A DNA stretch of 64,000 bases from Flammeovirga pectinis (GTDB lineage: Bacteria > Bacteroidota > Bacteroidia > Cytophagales > Flammeovirgaceae). Shown one piece after another: positions 51,416-62,600 of the stretch; position 1 is the stretch's first letter, and each line of letters opens with the position of its first letter. The notes beneath the pieces are model-generated. The model searched no databases. It saw only the letters and a list, made by a program, of their open reading frames with translations, and was not told the origin of the DNA. The stretch spans positions 3,224,001-3,288,000 of the forward strand of contig NZ_CP034562.1 of the NCBI RefSeq assembly GCF_003970675.1, given 5' to 3'. The translations under genes and the position numbers were made by a program.

Positions 51416-52710
51416 AAAAAGATATTTTAGGTAGAGAACAAAAAAAATATGCACTTGTAGACTGTAATAGCTTCTATGCATCTTGCGAAAAAGTTTTTCG
51501 TCCTGATTTAGAAGGTAGACCTGTAGTGGTACTTTCTAATAACGATGGCTGCGTAGTTGCAGGAAGTAAAGAAGCTAAAAAGCTAGGCTTAACAATGGGA
51601 GTGCCTTTCTTTAAAATGAAATCGACTATCCAGAAACATCAAGTAGCTGTATTTTCTTCTAATTACGCTTTGTATGCTAGTTTATCTAGAAGAGTAATGT
51701 CGCTATTACGTAATTATGGATCTTCTATAGAGGTCTACTCCATTGATGAAGCTTTTCTAGATGTATCTAAATCGGCTCAAACTACAGAAGTAGGAAGTAT
51801 TATACATAATGTAATTCAACAATCTACAGGTATTCCTGTTGCTGTGGGAATTGGCAGTACAAAAACATTAGCAAAATTAGCCAATCATGTTGCTAAGAAA
51901 AATGATTCATTCTCTGGTGTATGCGAATTAAGTAGTTACAAGGAAGGACAAAAATATATCGCTCATCTACCAATAGATGAACTCTGGGGTATTGGACGGC
52001 AGCATACAAAATCTTTACAAGAACATAATGTCTATACTATTGGAAGTTTTATGGCATTACCTGAAAGCTATATCAAAAAAAAATGGCATACCCCTGTTTG
52101 GCGTATCTATAAAGAATTACAGGGAGTCCGTTGCCATACGTTTATTGATAATGCTCCAAAAAAGAAAGGGATTGGTACAGCCAGAACATTTGCTAAACCA
52201 GTAAACACGTGGAGTAAATTAAAAGAGATTGTAAGTGGCTTTATTGCTACGGTAGCAGTAAAATTACGTAATCAGAATAGTTGTACACAACGGTTATCTG
52301 TATTTGTTACTACTGATAAATACAGAGAGCAAAACCCTTACTTTGGTAGTAAAAGTATTTGTTTACCAATGCCTACAGACGATACATCTACTTTAATAAA
52401 AGCTGTATTACCTCTTTTAAAAGCTCTCTTTCACGACAAGCATAACTATAGAAAAGCAGGAGTTTATATAACAGATATAAAACCTAATACAAGCAGGCAG
52501 TTAGCCATTGGTACACCTTGCTCTACTGAAGCGTTAGAAAAACAAAGTACGTTATCTGCTACAATTGATAAGATTAATCAAAAATTAGGAAAGAACACAT
52601 TAGTTTTTGCCACACAACGGCTTTCTGCTAAACACCCTTTTGATATGAAACAGACTAACAAGTCTCAACGGTTTACAACAAGTTTAGATGAAATTGCCTG
52701 TGTTAGTTAA
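51412..52710 (+). CDS. umuC: DNA polymerase V catalytic subunit UmuC
   Basis: 432 residues from the ATG at 51412 (a TTG three codons upstream is possible). Y-family signatures are complete: [49 protein letters not shown] (catalytic Asp-Glu) and [17 protein letters not shown]. The little-finger and UmuC-specific C-terminal DUF4113 ([30 protein letters not shown]) follow. It performs error-prone translesion synthesis after activation by UmuD' and RecA. The start overlaps the umuD stop (ATGA), giving translational coupling. Confidence 0.94.
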   Translation: MKKDILGREQKKYALVDCNSFYASCEKVFRPDLEGRPVVVLSNNDGCVVAGSKEAKKLGLTMGVPFFKMKSTIQKHQVAVFSSNYALYASLSRRVMSLLRNYGSSIEVYSIDEAFLDVSKSAQTTEVGSIIHNVIQQSTGIPVAVGIGSTKTLAKLANHVAKKNDSFSGVCELSSYKEGQKYIAHLPIDELWGIGRQHTKSLQEHNVYTIGSFMALPESYIKKKWHTPVWRIYKELQGVRCHTFIDNAPKKKGIGTARTFAKPVNTWSKLKEIVSGFIATVAVKLRNQNSCTQRLSVFVTTDKYREQNPYFGSKSICLPMPTDDTSTLIKAVLPLLKALFHDKHNYRKAGVYITDIKPNTSRQLAIGTPCSTEALEKQSTLSATIDKINQKLGKNTLVFATQRLSAKHPFDMKQTNKSQRFTTSLDEIACVS

Positions 52711-52733
52711 AGAACTCTTAAAAAAATGCACAT

Positions 52734-52769
52734 AAAAAAATCTTCTAAAAAATATCCAATTTTAGAAGA
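52734..52769 (-). terminator. Reverse-strand terminator
   Basis: TCTTCTAAAA and TTTTAGAAGA pair; on the reverse strand a run of seven T follows. It lies after the gene ending at 52800. Confidence 0.75.
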
Positions 52770-52799
52770 CTTCCATTCTTTTGTAAAAGAAGTAGGCTA

Positions 52800-53177
52800 T
52801 TATTTAGCAGAGCAGATAATTATTTCTCCACTAGTGGAATAATAAGATATATGCACTTTAACATCTCCATTTACAGTAAAGTTTAAATTTGTAATTTGAC
52901 TTGTTTTCACTACTTCATCTAAAGATGCTGAACGTACACCTGTTTTAAACATTGCAAACAAGTCTGTATTTGTAGTATTGTATAAGTAAACTGCTTTACC
53001 TTCTTTATACACACCGATATAATCATTTAAAAGATTTATTGCCTCAGCCTTCTCGTAAACGATCCCTTTTTTAGACATTAATTCTGTATTGGCTAATTTT
53101 TCTACATCTACAGCAAAAATGTTAGAAGAGATGACAAGTCCGAGTAGTACAATGATCAATTTTTTCATTCCTTTCAC
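52800..53177 (-). CDS. Small exported protein of unknown function
   Basis: 125 residues with a Sec signal peptide (MKGMKKLIIVLLGLVISSNIFA). The mature part is about 100 residues of mixed alpha/beta (VDVEKLANTELMSKKGIVYEKAEAINLLNDYIGVY). No domain recognised. It has its own terminator. Confidence 0.7.
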   Translation of the reverse strand: MKGMKKLIIVLLGLVISSNIFAVDVEKLANTELMSKKGIVYEKAEAINLLNDYIGVYKEGKAVYLYNTTNTDLFAMFKTGVRSASLDEVVKTSQITNLNFTVNGDVKVHISYYSTSGEIIICSAK

Positions 53178-53655
53178 TTATTAAGTTATTAATAATCAGA
53201 AATAACGAAAGCTATAAAAAAGGTATTGTCATTATATGATTTATAAGTAGTAGATTATGATGTTTGAGGTCGTACAGAATAATATTTTGTTAAAATGAAG
53301 CCATAAAACATCTCATACAGTGTTAATAAGGGCCGTTTCAAGAAAAAAACAACGATTATCTAATTTATTAAGAATAATTCCTTTGTAATTAATAGGATTT
53401 TCATCACATTTGTAATGTACTTTTCTAAGAAGTGGTTAATAGGTATTAATCTTTCCTCTTTTTTGGAACAAAAACAAGAGCTTTACAGTTAGATAAGTAC
53501 GATTGACAAAGTCATAAAAAGTACTCTTAATTTATTAAGAGGAATATTTATAAAGAACTCATTTTTAATTGGTTTTAGTTTTTAGCTAAGTTGTTAAAGG
53601 TCCTGCTCTATGAGCACGACCTTTTTCTTTTATATACCAATATGTATTTATTCGT
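53178..53655. other. Intergenic region with an orphan forward-strand terminator
   Basis: 478 bp between two reverse-strand genes. A forward-strand hairpin with a T-run at 53596-53626 has no protein gene in front of it, so a small RNA reading rightward is possible. A second hairpin TACTCTTAAT/ATTAAGAG lies near 53521-53543. Confidence 0.45.
53596..53626 (+). terminator. Orphan forward-strand terminator
   Basis: AAAGGTCCTGCTC and GAGCACGACCTTT form an imperfect hairpin followed by TTTTTCTTTT. No forward protein gene precedes it. Confidence 0.6.
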
Positions 53656-54144
53656 CTAAGAAAGCCCCTTAGTTAAATAACCAATAATCAATTCGTGATC
53701 TACTTGAACCTCACGTGCCAACATAGCCTGTACACCTAGCATTACAGTACCAGAAAAAATCATTTTATTTTGATCTCCATTAAATAACTTCATGTAAGCA
53801 TCTCTCACATAAAGCATAAAAGGATTTGCACCTCTTCCTTTAGATTCTAAGAACTGAACTATCGTAGAGTTTTCGTAGTAAAAGTCTATTTCATATCTAT
53901 AAAAAGACTCTATACTTTGTTCTATTGATTGATATTGACGAGCCTTACGCTCTCCTAAAAATTTCACTATTGCATCTACCAAACCATACTCCCCGTCAAA
54001 TCGAGTATAAAAAACCTTAGTAGTGGTACCGCAATGTGTTGCTAATTTACGTAGAGACCATTCTCCTCCATCAGCTATAAACTGTATGGACATCTCTACC
54101 ATAGCCTCTTTACTTGGAGCAGCATTTTTACGCGTCTTATTCAT
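53656..54144 (-). CDS. TetR-family transcriptional regulator
   Basis: 162 residues. The N-terminal HTH is visible as MVEMSIQFIADGGEWSLRKLATHCGTTTKVFYTRFDGEYGLVDAIVKFLGE, typical of TetR repressors although the usual F-Y segment varies. The C-terminal ligand-binding part is short and helical. The gene faces a 225-bp gap to the divergent prmC gene. Target and ligand unknown. Confidence 0.8.
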   Translation of the reverse strand: MNKTRKNAAPSKEAMVEMSIQFIADGGEWSLRKLATHCGTTTKVFYTRFDGEYGLVDAIVKFLGERKARQYQSIEQSIESFYRYEIDFYYENSTIVQFLESKGRGANPFMLYVRDAYMKLFNGDQNKMIFSGTVMLGVQAMLAREVQVDHELIIGYLTKGLS

Positions 54145-54369
54145 AATTAAATTGAAGTATATTAGTAATTACAGTGCCTTTTTTAACTTCTTCTGAAAAT
54201 TCACTCAAAAGAAACATTGTTTCAAATACGTGTTAATTTTATAAAAAAACAAGAATATTGCTCATGCAAATGAAGATTAAAAATCTTTTAAGCTGTATTT
54301 AAGAACGTTGAAAAACTAAAAATTGGAAACTATAAAGTAAAGCTCTTACTTTATTTAAAATTATAAGAA

Positions 54370-55203
54370 ATGACAGCAAAAGAGATCTATCAGGAAATAC
54401 ACAAACAATTACTGCCTATTTATGACGATAATGAAGCGAGTAGTATTGCTTACCTCTGGTTGGAAGAAAGATTAGGAGCAAAAAAAATCAATGTAATGCT
54501 TGATAAGCATGCTATTGATTTTGATGTGAAAATACTTGAAAGTGATTTAGAAAGATTGAAAAACCACGAGCCTATTCAATACATTATAGGATATGGTGAT
54601 TTTTATGGTCGTAAATTTCACTTGAATAAAGATACGCTTATACCTCGTTCAGAAACAGAAGAATTAGTTTTCACTATTTTACAAAGGCACAAGGAAGGAG
54701 TATTGCTTGATATAGGTACAGGCTCTGGCTGTATTCCAATAAGTTTAGCTTTAGAGAGCAATCTTACAACAATGGCGGTAGATGTCAATGTAGAGGCATT
54801 AGAAGCAGCCAGTAAGAACGCAGTGCTATTACAAGCTAATACAACATTCTCTAAGATGGATATTTTAAAAGAAGATCTAGCTAATTTTCCTACTCTAGAT
54901 ATAATTGTAAGTAACCCACCTTATGTTATGAATAAGGAGAAGGAACTAATGGATAAAAATGTATTAGAATTTGAACCTAATAGAGCTTTGTATGTAGAAG
55001 ATGATGAGCCTTTAATTTTCTATCAAAGGATTTCTGCTTTAGCTGCAAAAAAGCTTAATAAAGGTGGATGGTTGTATTTTGAAATCAATGAACAGTTTGG
55101 AAAAGAAACAGAACAATTGATGATTAATGATGGCTTTATAAATACACGAGTTATTAAAGATTTTCAAGGAAAAGACAGAATGGTTGAAGGGCAACTTCAA
55201 TAA
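54370..55203 (+). CDS. prmC: Release factor glutamine N5-methyltransferase
   Basis: 277 residues. The N-terminal helical domain (QYIIGYGDFYGRKFHLNKDTLIPRSETEELV) is typical. The Rossmann domain has LLDIGTGSGCIPISLA (SAM binding) and the catalytic NPPYV. It methylates the GGQ glutamine of RF1 and RF2. Monocistronic with a terminator downstream. Confidence 0.95.
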   Translation: MTAKEIYQEIHKQLLPIYDDNEASSIAYLWLEERLGAKKINVMLDKHAIDFDVKILESDLERLKNHEPIQYIIGYGDFYGRKFHLNKDTLIPRSETEELVFTILQRHKEGVLLDIGTGSGCIPISLALESNLTTMAVDVNVEALEAASKNAVLLQANTTFSKMDILKEDLANFPTLDIIVSNPPYVMNKEKELMDKNVLEFEPNRALYVEDDEPLIFYQRISALAAKKLNKGGWLYFEINEQFGKETEQLMINDGFINTRVIKDFQGKDRMVEGQLQ

Positions 55204-55211
55204 TATCAACA

Positions 55212-55257
55212 TAAAAAAAACTTCTAAGCATAAATTATTACTTAGAAGTTTTTTTTA
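55212..55257. terminator. Bidirectional terminator between prmC and the VWA gene
   Basis: AAAAAAAACTTCTAAG and CTTAGAAGTTTTTTTT pair perfectly with a loop CATAAATTATTA, serving both convergent genes. Confidence 0.9.
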
Positions 55258-55278
55258 TCGAATAGTGATTTTTTCTAC

Positions 55279-56253
55279 TTAAATTTTAATTACTCTTACT
55301 GCTAAAAGCACATCTAAACATAGTAAAAACAATGCAATCATTAAGAAGTAGTAATATTTATTAGCAGAGACATCTGCCATTTTTGAACCTTTTAACTCCC
55401 CTTCAATTTCAGTAATTGATGTTATCAGACGGTTAATATCATTCTGCTTATTGCTAATTTCATAATAGTCTCCTCCTGTTTCGCTTGCAAGTTCTATAAG
55501 TGAAGATGGATTAAGTTTAGTGACAATATCATTTCCTGTTTTATCACGCTTAAAACGGTATCCTGCAGGAATTTTACTCCCTTCTTCTGTACCAATACCC
55601 ATAGTAAATAAACGTACACCTTGAGACTTAATTTCGTTCACAGCATGACCTGTATCGTCTCCAAAGTCTTCTCCATCACTTACTAAAATAATTACTTTCG
55701 AAGCTTGTTTAGCAGTAGGCACCCCCTCTTCAGCATCTTCTAATTTCTTAATAGCCATTTCTAAAGGAGGACCAAAGTCTGTACCCGAATTAGATATTAA
55801 AGAGGTGCTCATCGTTTCAATAAACATATTAAGCGCATTACCATCATAGGTTAAAGGACATTGAAGAAAAGCATCACTAGTAAATACAATTAAACCGATT
55901 CTATCAGAGTTAAAAGATTTTACAAGTTGTTTTAACTCAAATTTGAGTTTTGCTAAACGAGAAGGCTTTACATCTGTGGCGTCCATAGATTTTGACAAAT
56001 CGACACAAATGTAAATATCCTTACTTACAGCCTTCACTTCTTTTTTCATTTCTCCAAATGAGGGTCCAAGAAGTGCAAAAATCATTAAAGCAAAATATAC
56101 CGTTCTAAGGATTAATTTATACAGCGTAGCTCCGCCTTTTGCTCTAAAAGACTTTCTAGCACGTATTATTCTCCAAAGATATAATCCATATAGTACAATA
56201 AATGCTGCAATTAGAGCTAACTCCATTCCACCAAGTTCTCTTGCAAATGTCAT
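55279..56253 (-). CDS. BatA/BatB-type VWA-domain membrane protein
   Basis: 324 residues. N-terminal membrane helices (LALIAAFIVLYGLYLWRII and LRTVYFALMIFALLGPSFGE), then a VWA domain with an intact MIDAS motif (DLSKSMDATD; later SNSGTDFG and VSDGEDFGDD), and a C-terminal membrane helix. The sequence DLSKSMDATDVKPSRLAKLK is typical of BatB of the Bat aerotolerance cluster. The other Bat genes and the MoxR ATPase are not next to it, so this copy is detached from the usual operon. Confidence 0.88.
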   Translation of the reverse strand: MTFARELGGMELALIAAFIVLYGLYLWRIIRARKSFRAKGGATLYKLILRTVYFALMIFALLGPSFGEMKKEVKAVSKDIYICVDLSKSMDATDVKPSRLAKLKFELKQLVKSFNSDRIGLIVFTSDAFLQCPLTYDGNALNMFIETMSTSLISNSGTDFGPPLEMAIKKLEDAEEGVPTAKQASKVIILVSDGEDFGDDTGHAVNEIKSQGVRLFTMGIGTEEGSKIPAGYRFKRDKTGNDIVTKLNPSSLIELASETGGDYYEISNKQNDINRLITSITEIEGELKGSKMADVSANKYYYFLMIALFLLCLDVLLAVRVIKI

Positions 56254-56417
56254 GTTATTTATAAATATATATATCGTTATCTATCTAAATCAACTGCTAA
56301 TTTAAAAGATTTATTCATGCAATAGAACAGTATAAATAAAAATGAACTTTTTAATCATTGAATATCAAGTCAATGCATATATGCTAAATTTAATTAACAC
56401 TTTTTTATTGAATTCAA

Positions 56418-56450
56418 TTTGGATTAATGGAACATCACCTCTTATATTTG
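56418..56450 (+). promoter_or_regulatory. Promoter of the tRNA-Ser/tRNA-Pro unit
   Basis: TTTG at 56418-56421, a 21-nt spacer and TATATTTG at 56443-56450 match the Bacteroidota housekeeping promoter pattern TTTG/TAnnTTTG. The start would be about 56457, 44 nt before tRNA-Ser. Confidence 0.65.
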
Positions 56451-56500
56451 CATCGCATTAAACGAAAAGGATGTCAGTAATGATAAACTTTTATGTGCAT

Positions 56501-56585
56501 GGAGAGTTGCCAGAGTGGTTAATGGAGCAGTTTGCTAAACTGTCATCGGGTAACCGATGCATGAGTTCGAATCTCATACTCTCCG
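56501..56585 (+). tRNA. tRNA-Ser (anticodon GCU)
   Basis: Acceptor arms GGAGAGT and ACTCTCC pair, discriminator G. The anticodon loop TTTGCTAAA gives GCT, reading AGC/AGU codons. A long variable arm (CATCGGG TAA CCGATG) and the TTCGAAT T-loop are typical of class II tRNA-Ser. CCA is not encoded. Confidence 0.97.
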
Positions 56586-56593
56586 CTAAAGTT

Positions 56594-56668
56594 CGGGATG
56601 TAGCATAGTCCGGTTAATGTACCTGGTTTGGGACCAGGGGATCGCAGGTTCGAATCCTGCCATCCCGA
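56594..56668 (+). tRNA. tRNA-Pro (anticodon UGG)
   Basis: Acceptor arms CGGGATG and CATCCCG pair, discriminator A. The anticodon stem CCTGG/CCAGG with loop TTTGGGA gives TGG, and the T-loop is TTCGAAT. CCA is not encoded. It is 8 bp after tRNA-Ser in the same transcript. Confidence 0.97.
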
Positions 56669-56678
56669 CAAAAATTAA

Positions 56679-56707
56679 GCGATCTTCTTATGAAGATCGC
56701 TTTTTTT
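56679..56707 (+). terminator. Terminator of the tRNA unit
   Basis: GCGATCTTC and GAAGATCGC pair perfectly around TTAT, followed by seven T. Confidence 0.93.
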
Positions 56708-56846
56708 ATATCTATAATTTAATACTTTTGGGTAAATCAAGATAAAAAGCAGTTGAATAGTTTTATTACTCCTTTTGAGTAAACAAGTGCTTAACATCAG
56801 GAAATAGCTGTTTATATCCATTGAAATACTCTTAACTAAGAATACT

Positions 56847-57497
56847 ATGTTTAAGACTAAGGAAGCAAAATTACTAGGTTATTCTATTCTAGTAATGTTT
56901 ATCCCATTCATTTTATCAATTGTAACACATGAAACTCAAAATGCTTGGTGTGTACATTTTTTTAATGGAAACCACACAGCATTTTTTGATCAGTTTTTTA
57001 AATATGCTACTAATCTAGGTGATGGTCTTATTTTAATACCTTTCCTTTTCTTATTACTCTATGTAAAGAAAGAATATTGGTCGGTATTAGTAATGGCATC
57101 AGCAATACATGGTATAATTGTTTATATAGTAAAAGAGCAATTGCTTAAAGGCAGTCAATTTGCATTAAGACCAGCCGGTTTACACGGTGCTGATGCCTTT
57201 ACCCAGATACTTGATGTACACTTACATACAATTGATACATTTCCTTCAGGACACACAACTACAGGGTTTGTTATAACAGGTATGCTCATTGTCCTTTTCC
57301 CTAATTGGAAAGGTGTATTGTCTGGAATGATTTTCGGCTTTATTGTAGCAATATCTAGAATGTATTTAGGGCAACATTTTTTAGTAGATGTATCAGCAGG
57401 TGCAATTGTAGGTTTAGCAACTGTACTTGTATCGTGGGTAATTGCTTATAAGAAAAATTGGTTGAGATTAAAACCTTGGGAGAAGGTTACTCAGTAA
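56847..57497 (+). CDS. PAP2-family membrane phosphatase
   Basis: 216 residues, six membrane helices. Motifs: KEQLLKGSQFALRPAG, FPSGHTTTGF (catalytic His) and SRMYLGQHFLVDVSAGA (second His). It probably dephosphorylates a lipid diphosphate on the periplasmic side. It is unrelated in context to the other PAP2 gene at 42105. A bidirectional terminator shared with the sulfatase gene follows. Confidence 0.9.
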   Translation: MFKTKEAKLLGYSILVMFIPFILSIVTHETQNAWCVHFFNGNHTAFFDQFFKYATNLGDGLILIPFLFLLLYVKKEYWSVLVMASAIHGIIVYIVKEQLLKGSQFALRPAGLHGADAFTQILDVHLHTIDTFPSGHTTTGFVITGMLIVLFPNWKGVLSGMIFGFIVAISRMYLGQHFLVDVSAGAIVGLATVLVSWVIAYKKNWLRLKPWEKVTQ

Positions 57498-57505
57498 AAA
57501 TAATT

Positions 57506-57556
57506 CAAAGCAAAAAGGCTATTCAAATTCTAATTTGAATAGCCTTTTTGCTTTGA
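57506..57556. terminator. Bidirectional terminator
   Basis: CAAAGCAAAAAGGCTATTC and its exact complement flank the sequence AAATTCTAATTT; the stem is about 20 bp and has A- and T-tracts on the two sides. Confidence 0.93.
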
Positions 57557-57563
57557 AAATAAT

Positions 57564-59501
57564 TTATTTCTTACCAGGCACCATCCTATTATCAATGGCA
57601 CGTTCAGAGAACTCTTGCATAATACCTTTTGCTAAATCTGTAAGTGGCTTTTCTTCTGCTAGCCCCATACCTTTAAGGTCCTTTTTCTGTAATGGATCAG
57701 TTACATAATTGTACATAAACACAACCTTTTCACCATCAAAACCCAAAATATAATCTCCTTGAGTTACTTGAAATATATTCGGTGATAAAAAGTTGACAGC
57801 ATAATGACGGGATGTAGAATCCATTACATCAGTACCAAAAGAAACATAATCGTTAGTACAGCCTACATAATCAACAATTGTTGGAAAAATATCTAGTTGT
57901 TGAGTAACCGTAGAATCTATACCAACTAAAGTTGAATCTGAAGGTGCATAATAGATAATTGGTACTTTAAAAAGACCTAAACTTGTTTTATATTCTGGAT
58001 AATATACTTGATTGGTATGATCTGCTGTAATCACAAAAATTGTATTTTTAAACCAAGGCATCTTAGAAGCTGTTTCAAAAAATCTCCCTAATGCATAATC
58101 AGTATATTGGGTTCCTCTATTTAAAGAAAGTGGCCCCCCTTTAAATTTATCCTCATATTTCTCTGGTATTTTAAAAGGGTGATGAGATGACAAAGTAAAA
58201 ATACTTGATAAAAAAGGCTCTTCGAAAGTGTTCATTGTATTTGCAAAATATTGCATAAACGGTTCATCCCAAATACCCCAAGTACCATCAAAATCATCAT
58301 CATTAGCATACTCTGTCATACCATAATAATCATTATAACCAGCTAAATTCATAAACGCATCAAAGCCCATTGACCCATTCGGAGCACCATGGAAAAATGC
58401 CGTGTAATATCCTTCTTCACCCAAAACTGATGCTATACTATTTATATCATTCGTTGCATAATGTGACAATACATAAGGAGAATAAAATGAAGGTAAACTA
58501 GCAACAACTGAAGGCAAAGCATCAATTGATTTTCTACCATTGGCAAAAGCATTTACATAAGCTCTACTTTTTGAAATTAATGAATCTGTAAAAGGTGTAT
58601 AACTTTTATATTCAGGATCAATCGGGTTCTTATTTAAAGCTCCTACATACTCTTTACCAAAACTCTCTATCACAATTGTAACTACATTCATTTTCTTTTT
58701 ATCTGAACGTGGTTTTGCTTTATGGTAAGCAGAGAATACTTTCGGTAACTCTTCTTGGGTAAAGAAATTTCTACGTTTTGCTCCCTTTTTATTAATGGTA
58801 CGCAACATAGTAAATGGTGTATTTAACACAATCGACATTTCTAAAGGCTTATCTACATATTCTCCTGCATTGTTTAGAGAGATTGGTCGGGTTGTACCAT
58901 CAAAGCCACCTCTTGCTGCACCAAATAGTAAACCTGCATACACCAATAAAATACAGAAATGCTGAAATGTATATGCCAATTTATTATGAACAGGTCGCTT
59001 AAGTTTCGGCTCTATCATTCTATACGCCTGAACAAACAAAAATAGTAATACAATCCATAGAATAGTCATGTACCAATAGTCTACAAATAGAAAGCGGAAG
59101 AATAAAATGAAACCATTATCTTCGTTTGCAAACTCCTGAAATATTGAAGAGGTTGTTCTTTTAGATGTAAATTGAAAAAAGATAGTATCAGCAAAGTTCA
59201 TTGCTAATGTAATTCCATTAACTATATACACAAACCACTTAATAACATTCTGATATCCTTTATTATACCTAAAGGGAAAAGGTAAAATACTTAATAATAT
59301 AAACACTGAGTTAGTATATATAACCGCCGGTAAATCAAACTTCATTCCTCCTAAAAGTAATCTTGACAAGTTTACATCATCAAAATAAGACTGATTGACA
59401 AGAAAAAACACTACGCGTGCTATGCTGTATAACAACATGATTAAGAAGAATCTATATAGCGTTGCGGTAACGATAGATGTTTTAATACTATGACGGTTCA
59501 T
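57564..59501 (-). CDS. LtaS-like membrane sulfatase-family transferase
   Basis: 645 residues. Five N-terminal membrane helices (residues ~1-200) precede an extracytoplasmic alkaline-phosphatase-fold domain: VVTIVIESFGKEYVGALN (metal-binding Glu), SYTPFTDSLISKSRAY (nucleophile Thr region), FTLSSHHPFKIPEKYED and ITADHTNQ. This is the LtaS/MdoB (phosphoglycerol or phosphoethanolamine transferase) architecture. Bacteroidota have no lipoteichoic acid, so modification of a lipid or periplasmic glycan is more likely. Confidence 0.88.
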   Translation of the reverse strand: MNRHSIKTSIVTATLYRFFLIMLLYSIARVVFFLVNQSYFDDVNLSRLLLGGMKFDLPAVIYTNSVFILLSILPFPFRYNKGYQNVIKWFVYIVNGITLAMNFADTIFFQFTSKRTTSSIFQEFANEDNGFILFFRFLFVDYWYMTILWIVLLFLFVQAYRMIEPKLKRPVHNKLAYTFQHFCILLVYAGLLFGAARGGFDGTTRPISLNNAGEYVDKPLEMSIVLNTPFTMLRTINKKGAKRRNFFTQEELPKVFSAYHKAKPRSDKKKMNVVTIVIESFGKEYVGALNKNPIDPEYKSYTPFTDSLISKSRAYVNAFANGRKSIDALPSVVASLPSFYSPYVLSHYATNDINSIASVLGEEGYYTAFFHGAPNGSMGFDAFMNLAGYNDYYGMTEYANDDDFDGTWGIWDEPFMQYFANTMNTFEEPFLSSIFTLSSHHPFKIPEKYEDKFKGGPLSLNRGTQYTDYALGRFFETASKMPWFKNTIFVITADHTNQVYYPEYKTSLGLFKVPIIYYAPSDSTLVGIDSTVTQQLDIFPTIVDYVGCTNDYVSFGTDVMDSTSRHYAVNFLSPNIFQVTQGDYILGFDGEKVVFMYNYVTDPLQKKDLKGMGLAEEKPLTDLAKGIMQEFSERAIDNRMVPGKK

Positions 59502-59665
59502 ATCAACTTTAATAAAAACATTTGATTTAATCTAACAAAGGTAATTGACAATTAGTTATTGATTACATTGATATACAAAGAATTCTTGTTAATCATAACA
59601 AAAACTCACTACGTATTTCTATTTTTGTAATTGCATAAAAGCAAAGACTCATATTAAAGAGGTTC

Positions 59666-62600
59666 ATGGAAGATTCACAACATATTCGTCAAATCGAACT
59701 AAAAGATTTGATTAAAGCATATAAAGACGATAGCAATACCGCATTAATAATTGATAAATTAAAAAATGAAAATGCCGCAGCTATATATACCAAAGGTTTG
59801 TCTGGTAGTTTAGATGCAATTATTGCCGCTACTACTTATATACACACAAAAGGTTGTCATGTTTTTGTAATGCATGATGCTGAGGAAGCCATCTATTTTA
59901 GCAACGATTTACAAAACCTTCTTCCAAAAGAAGATATTCTTTACTTTCCATCTTCTTATAAAAAACCTTTTGAACTCACAACTGTAGAAAATGCAAATGT
60001 GCTTCAAAGAGCAGAAATATTAAGTACGCTAAATGAGAAGAAAAATAAAGGTGCAATCTTAGTTACTCATGCTGCTGCACTTACAGAAAAGGTAATTAAT
60101 AAAAAATCTTTAGTAGAGAACACCTATGTTGCAAGAGTAGGCGAAGATGTAGAGCAATCTTTTTTAAGAGAACTATTACTAGAATATGGTTTTGAACCAA
60201 CTGATTTTGTTTATGAGGCAGGGCAATTTGCCATTAGAGGAGGTATTATAGATATCTATTCTTATGCAAATGAGTTACCTTTTAGAATCGAATTATTTGG
60301 TGATGAAATTGAAAGCATCAGAACTTTTGACCCCATCACTCAGTTGTCTCAGGGTGAAAAAGAACATGCTCCTATTGTTCCCAATGTACACAACAAGCTA
60401 TTACAAGAAGTTAGAGAATCACTCTTGGATTTCTTACCAAAAACCACAATATGGATCAAAGATTATGAGTTGTTAGTTGATACAATTGATAAATACTTTG
60501 AACGTGCAGTCGAATCTTTTGATGAAATTTTAAAAGTTAGCGGAGGAACACATATTATTAATAAACCCGAAGAAATTTTTGAAACGAAAAAAGACTTCAC
60601 AAAACTTCTAGGAAAATCTCACCGCATTCTTTTTGGAAACAGAAAAGGGCTCCGTACTGCCGAAACCATTACTTTTGATACACAACCTCAGCCTTCTTTC
60701 AATAAAAATTTCCATATGCTTGGAGAAGCTTTGGAAAAACAACAATTAGAAGGTACTAGAAATATTATTGTTTCTGATTTACCAAAACAGTTAGAACGTT
60801 TACAAACTATTTTCGAAGAAATTAAGCCAAACCTTTTTGTTCAAGAACTTAATTTAAGTTTAAGAGGTGGTTTTATTGATCGACAAATGAACATAGCTTG
60901 TTTTACAGATCATGAAATCTTTGAACGTTTCCATTCCCCTAAGGGTAAAAAGAAATATTCTAAAAATAAATCACTTACTCTTAAAGAACTTCGCGAATTA
61001 AAAGCTGGAGACTTTGTTGCTCACATGGACCATGGTATTGGTAGGTTTGCAGGCATGGAGAAAATGAAAATCAACGGTAAAGAACAAGAAAGTATCCGTT
61101 TAATTTATCGTGATAACGATTTACTTTATCTCAGTTTACACTCACTCCATAAAATATCAAAATACTCTGGTCAAGAAGGCAAACAACCTACTGTAAGTAA
61201 ATTAGGTTCTCCTGAATGGGAAAATAAGAAAAAGAAAGCGAAAAAGAGAGTTAAAGATATTGCCACAGAATTAATACAACTTTATGCAAAACGTAGAGAT
61301 GCTAAAGGATATCAATTTGATAAAGATGGTTATTTACAAGCTGAACTAGAATCTTCTTTTATATATGAAGATACGCCAGACCAAGCACGAGCTACACAAG
61401 AAGTAAAAGATGATATGGAAAAACCGTATCCGATGGACCGACTTGTTTGTGGTGATGTAGGTTTTGGTAAAACAGAAGTAGCAATAAGAGCTGCATTTAA
61501 AGCTGTTTGTGATAGTAAACAGGTTGCAATACTCGTACCTACTACTATTCTAGCAATGCAACACTATAAAACATTTTTAGCTAGAATGGCAGAATTGCCT
61601 TGTAATATTGACTACATCAATCGTTTTCGAACAACAAAGCAGATTAAAGAAACACTCAAAAAAGTAAAAGAGGGTAAAGTCGATATACTTATAGGTACAC
61701 ATAGAATTACAAGTAAAGACGTTGAGTTTAAAGATTTAGGCTTAATGATTATTGATGAGGAGCAAAAATTTGGAGTAAAAACAAAGGAGAAATTAAAAGA
61801 AATGCGTATTAATGTTGATTCGCTCACATTAACGGCGACACCAATTCCAAGAACGCTTCACTTCTCTTTATTAGGAGCTCGTGATTTATCTGTAATTGAA
61901 ACACCTCCACCAAATAGACAACCTGTAACAACTCAAATTACTACTTTAAATGATGAAGTAATTCGTGATGCCATACATAATGAACTACTTCGTGGAGGAC
62001 AGGCATTCTTTGTCCATAATAGAGTAGCAGATATAGAACACTTCGCCAATAAAATCATGCAATTAGTACCAGATGCAAAAGTTACTTATGCACATGGACA
62101 AATGGATGGACCTCAATTAGAAAAAATTATGCTTCGTTTTATCCAAGGAGAATATGATGTACTAATTTCTACTAATATTATTGAGTCAGGCTTAGATATT
62201 CCAAATGCAAATACAATCATTGTTAACCAAGCACATATGTTTGGTTTATCAGATTTACATCAAATGAGAGGTCGTGTGGGTAGGTCGAATAAAAAAGCAT
62301 ATTGTTATTTATTGACCCCACCTACCATTGGACTTTCATCTGATGCCAGAAAACGATTATCTACATTAGAAGAATTTTCTGATTTAGGCGATGGGTTTAA
62401 AGTAGCTATGAGAGATCTTGATATTCGTGGCGCAGGCGACTTATTGGGTGGTGAACAATCTGGATTTATAAACGACTTGGGTTTTGATACATTTAATCAA
62501 ATTTTAGAAGAAACTGTTCAAGAAATTAAGCAAACACAATTTGCAGATCTTTTTAAAACAGAATTAGAAGCCCAATCTATTAAGGTGAATACTGTTATAG

